Below, in pieces: positions 4,729 to 5,310 of a stretch of DNA of 5,310 nucleotides. Position 1 is the stretch's first letter, and each line of letters opens with the position of its first letter. The DNA is taken from positions 1 to 5,310 of the forward strand of contig JARLHY010000125.1 of the NCBI GenBank assembly GCA_031292015.1, in the 5' to 3' direction. The notes beneath the pieces were generated by a model. It did no database searches. It worked only from the letters and a program-made list of their open reading frames with translations, and was not told where the DNA came from. The DNA is from Negativicutes bacterium. Its GTDB lineage: Bacteria; Bacillota_C; Negativicutes; Sporomusales_B; JARLHX01. The position numbers and the translations under genes were made by a program.

Positions 4729-5310
4729 TTAGTTTTTTACTTCCAGCGACTGGGCGAGAATTTCCGCGATATCCAGCGTACGGACCCGTTCTTCGGCATT
4801 ATGGGCCTTGGTTCCGTCCAGCATCATTGTCAGGCAGTACGGGCAAGCCGTGGCAATGACCTCAGAGCCTGTTGCCAGGGCTTCCTGGGTCCGAACCTCA
4901 TTGATGCGCTGCTGGCCGTTGCCTGTTTGTTCCTCCATCCAGTTGCGCCCGCCGCCGGCGCCGCAACAGAAGGCATTCTTCTGGTTCTGAGCCATCTCGG
5001 TCAGAGTTACTCCCGGTACCGCCTCGAGGACGGCTCGGGGTGCCTGATACACATCGTTGTGACGTCCCAGGTAGCAGCCGTCATGATAGACGACCTTGGC
5101 GTCGAACGAACCGTCAACCTTGATCTTTCCTGCTTTAATCAGCCCGGCGAGAAACTCGGAGTGGTGAATAACTTCGAATTCACCGCCAAAATCGGGATAG
5201 TCGTTTTTCAGTGAATTGAAGCAATGCGGGCAGAGGGTGATGATTTTCTTGACACCCAGCTCTTTGAACAACTCCACATTCCCTTCAGCCAGCGGCTGGA
5301 ATTCGAACTC
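4729..5310 (-). CDS. CCG-domain (heterodisulfide reductase-like) iron-sulfur protein, C-terminal part
   Basis: Partial gene. The frame stays open to the window edge (the last 11 codons read EFEFQPLAEGN), so the GTG at 5277 is internal and the true start is outside. 193 residues are visible. C27-P-H-C30 is the end of a first CCG domain. A complete second one follows: C79 (HDGCYLG), C115-C116-G with GAGGGRNW, and C156-P-Y-C159. Such CCG pairs, found in HdrB/HdrD, GlcF, GlpC and LutA, bind an unusual [4Fe-4S] cluster and pass electrons to or from a disulfide, quinone or flavoprotein. The closest look-alikes I know are the large Fe-S oxidoreductases of anaerobic Firmicutes, often encoded near electron-transfer flavoprotein and acyl-CoA dehydrogenase genes; that context lies outside the window, so the partner is inferred. 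It ends in a strong terminator and is not in an operon with the downstream dehydratase. Confidence 0.85.
   Translation of the reverse strand, partial: EFEFQPLAEGNVELFKELGVKKIITLCPHCFNSLKNDYPDFGGEFEVIHHSEFLAGLIKAGKIKVDGSFDAKVVYHDGCYLGRHNDVYQAPRAVLEAVPGVTLTEMAQNQKNAFCCGAGGGRNWMEEQTGNGQQRINEVRTQEALATGSEVIATACPYCLTMMLDGTKAHNAEERVRTLDIAEILAQSLEVKN

Overview
This 5.3 kb window looks like the chromosome of a diderm (outer-membrane-bearing) Firmicute, most likely a Negativicute of the Sporomusa/Pelosinus kind. This is inferred from the gene mix. A Firmicutes-type AbrB/SpoVT regulator and strong GGAGG-type ribosome binding sites with U-tailed intrinsic terminators sit beside a small outer-membrane beta-barrel protein that has a signal peptide and a C-terminal Phe. 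No species can be named from the sequence alone.

Layout, left to right. Positions 1-150 hold no gene but a GC-rich, strongly self-complementary stretch that may be a structured RNA. Positions 203-829 (-) encode the outer-membrane protein as a single-gene unit, with a near-consensus promoter and its own terminator. Positions 1038-2129 (-) encode an XRE-type helix-turn-helix regulator with two PAS domains, ending at a terminator with a 23-bp stem. The best start is an internal ATG with an ideal ribosome binding site, not the longest frame. Divergent from it, 2419-2661 (+) encodes an 80-residue AbrB/SpoVT protein with a C-terminal four-cysteine knuckle, followed by a textbook terminator. The shared 245-299 bp control region is AT-rich and holds a perfect palindrome, a direct repeat and candidate promoters for both genes.

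Positions 2703-2901 contain no protein gene. They do contain an extended -10 promoter, a 20-bp hairpin whose loop complements its own 5' tail, and a U-run: a candidate small RNA of about 75 nt on the + strand. Positions 2902-4569 (-) encode an IlvD/Edd-family dehydratase, annotated as dihydroxy-acid dehydratase but without branched-chain neighbours. Positions 4729-5310 (-) are the C-terminal part of a CCG-domain (heterodisulfide-reductase-like) iron-sulfur protein whose 5' end lies beyond the window, ending in a perfect 13-bp terminator hairpin.

The genes look like independent units rather than one operon. Most are separated by intrinsic terminators and each has its own promoter-like sequence. 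The two regulators are divergent and may control each other or themselves. The dehydratase and the CCG protein are both Fe-S proteins typical of anaerobic metabolism. The observations most worth following are the candidate small RNA at 2770-2844, the structured element at 9-111, and the possible sugar-acid rather than branched-chain role of the dehydratase.
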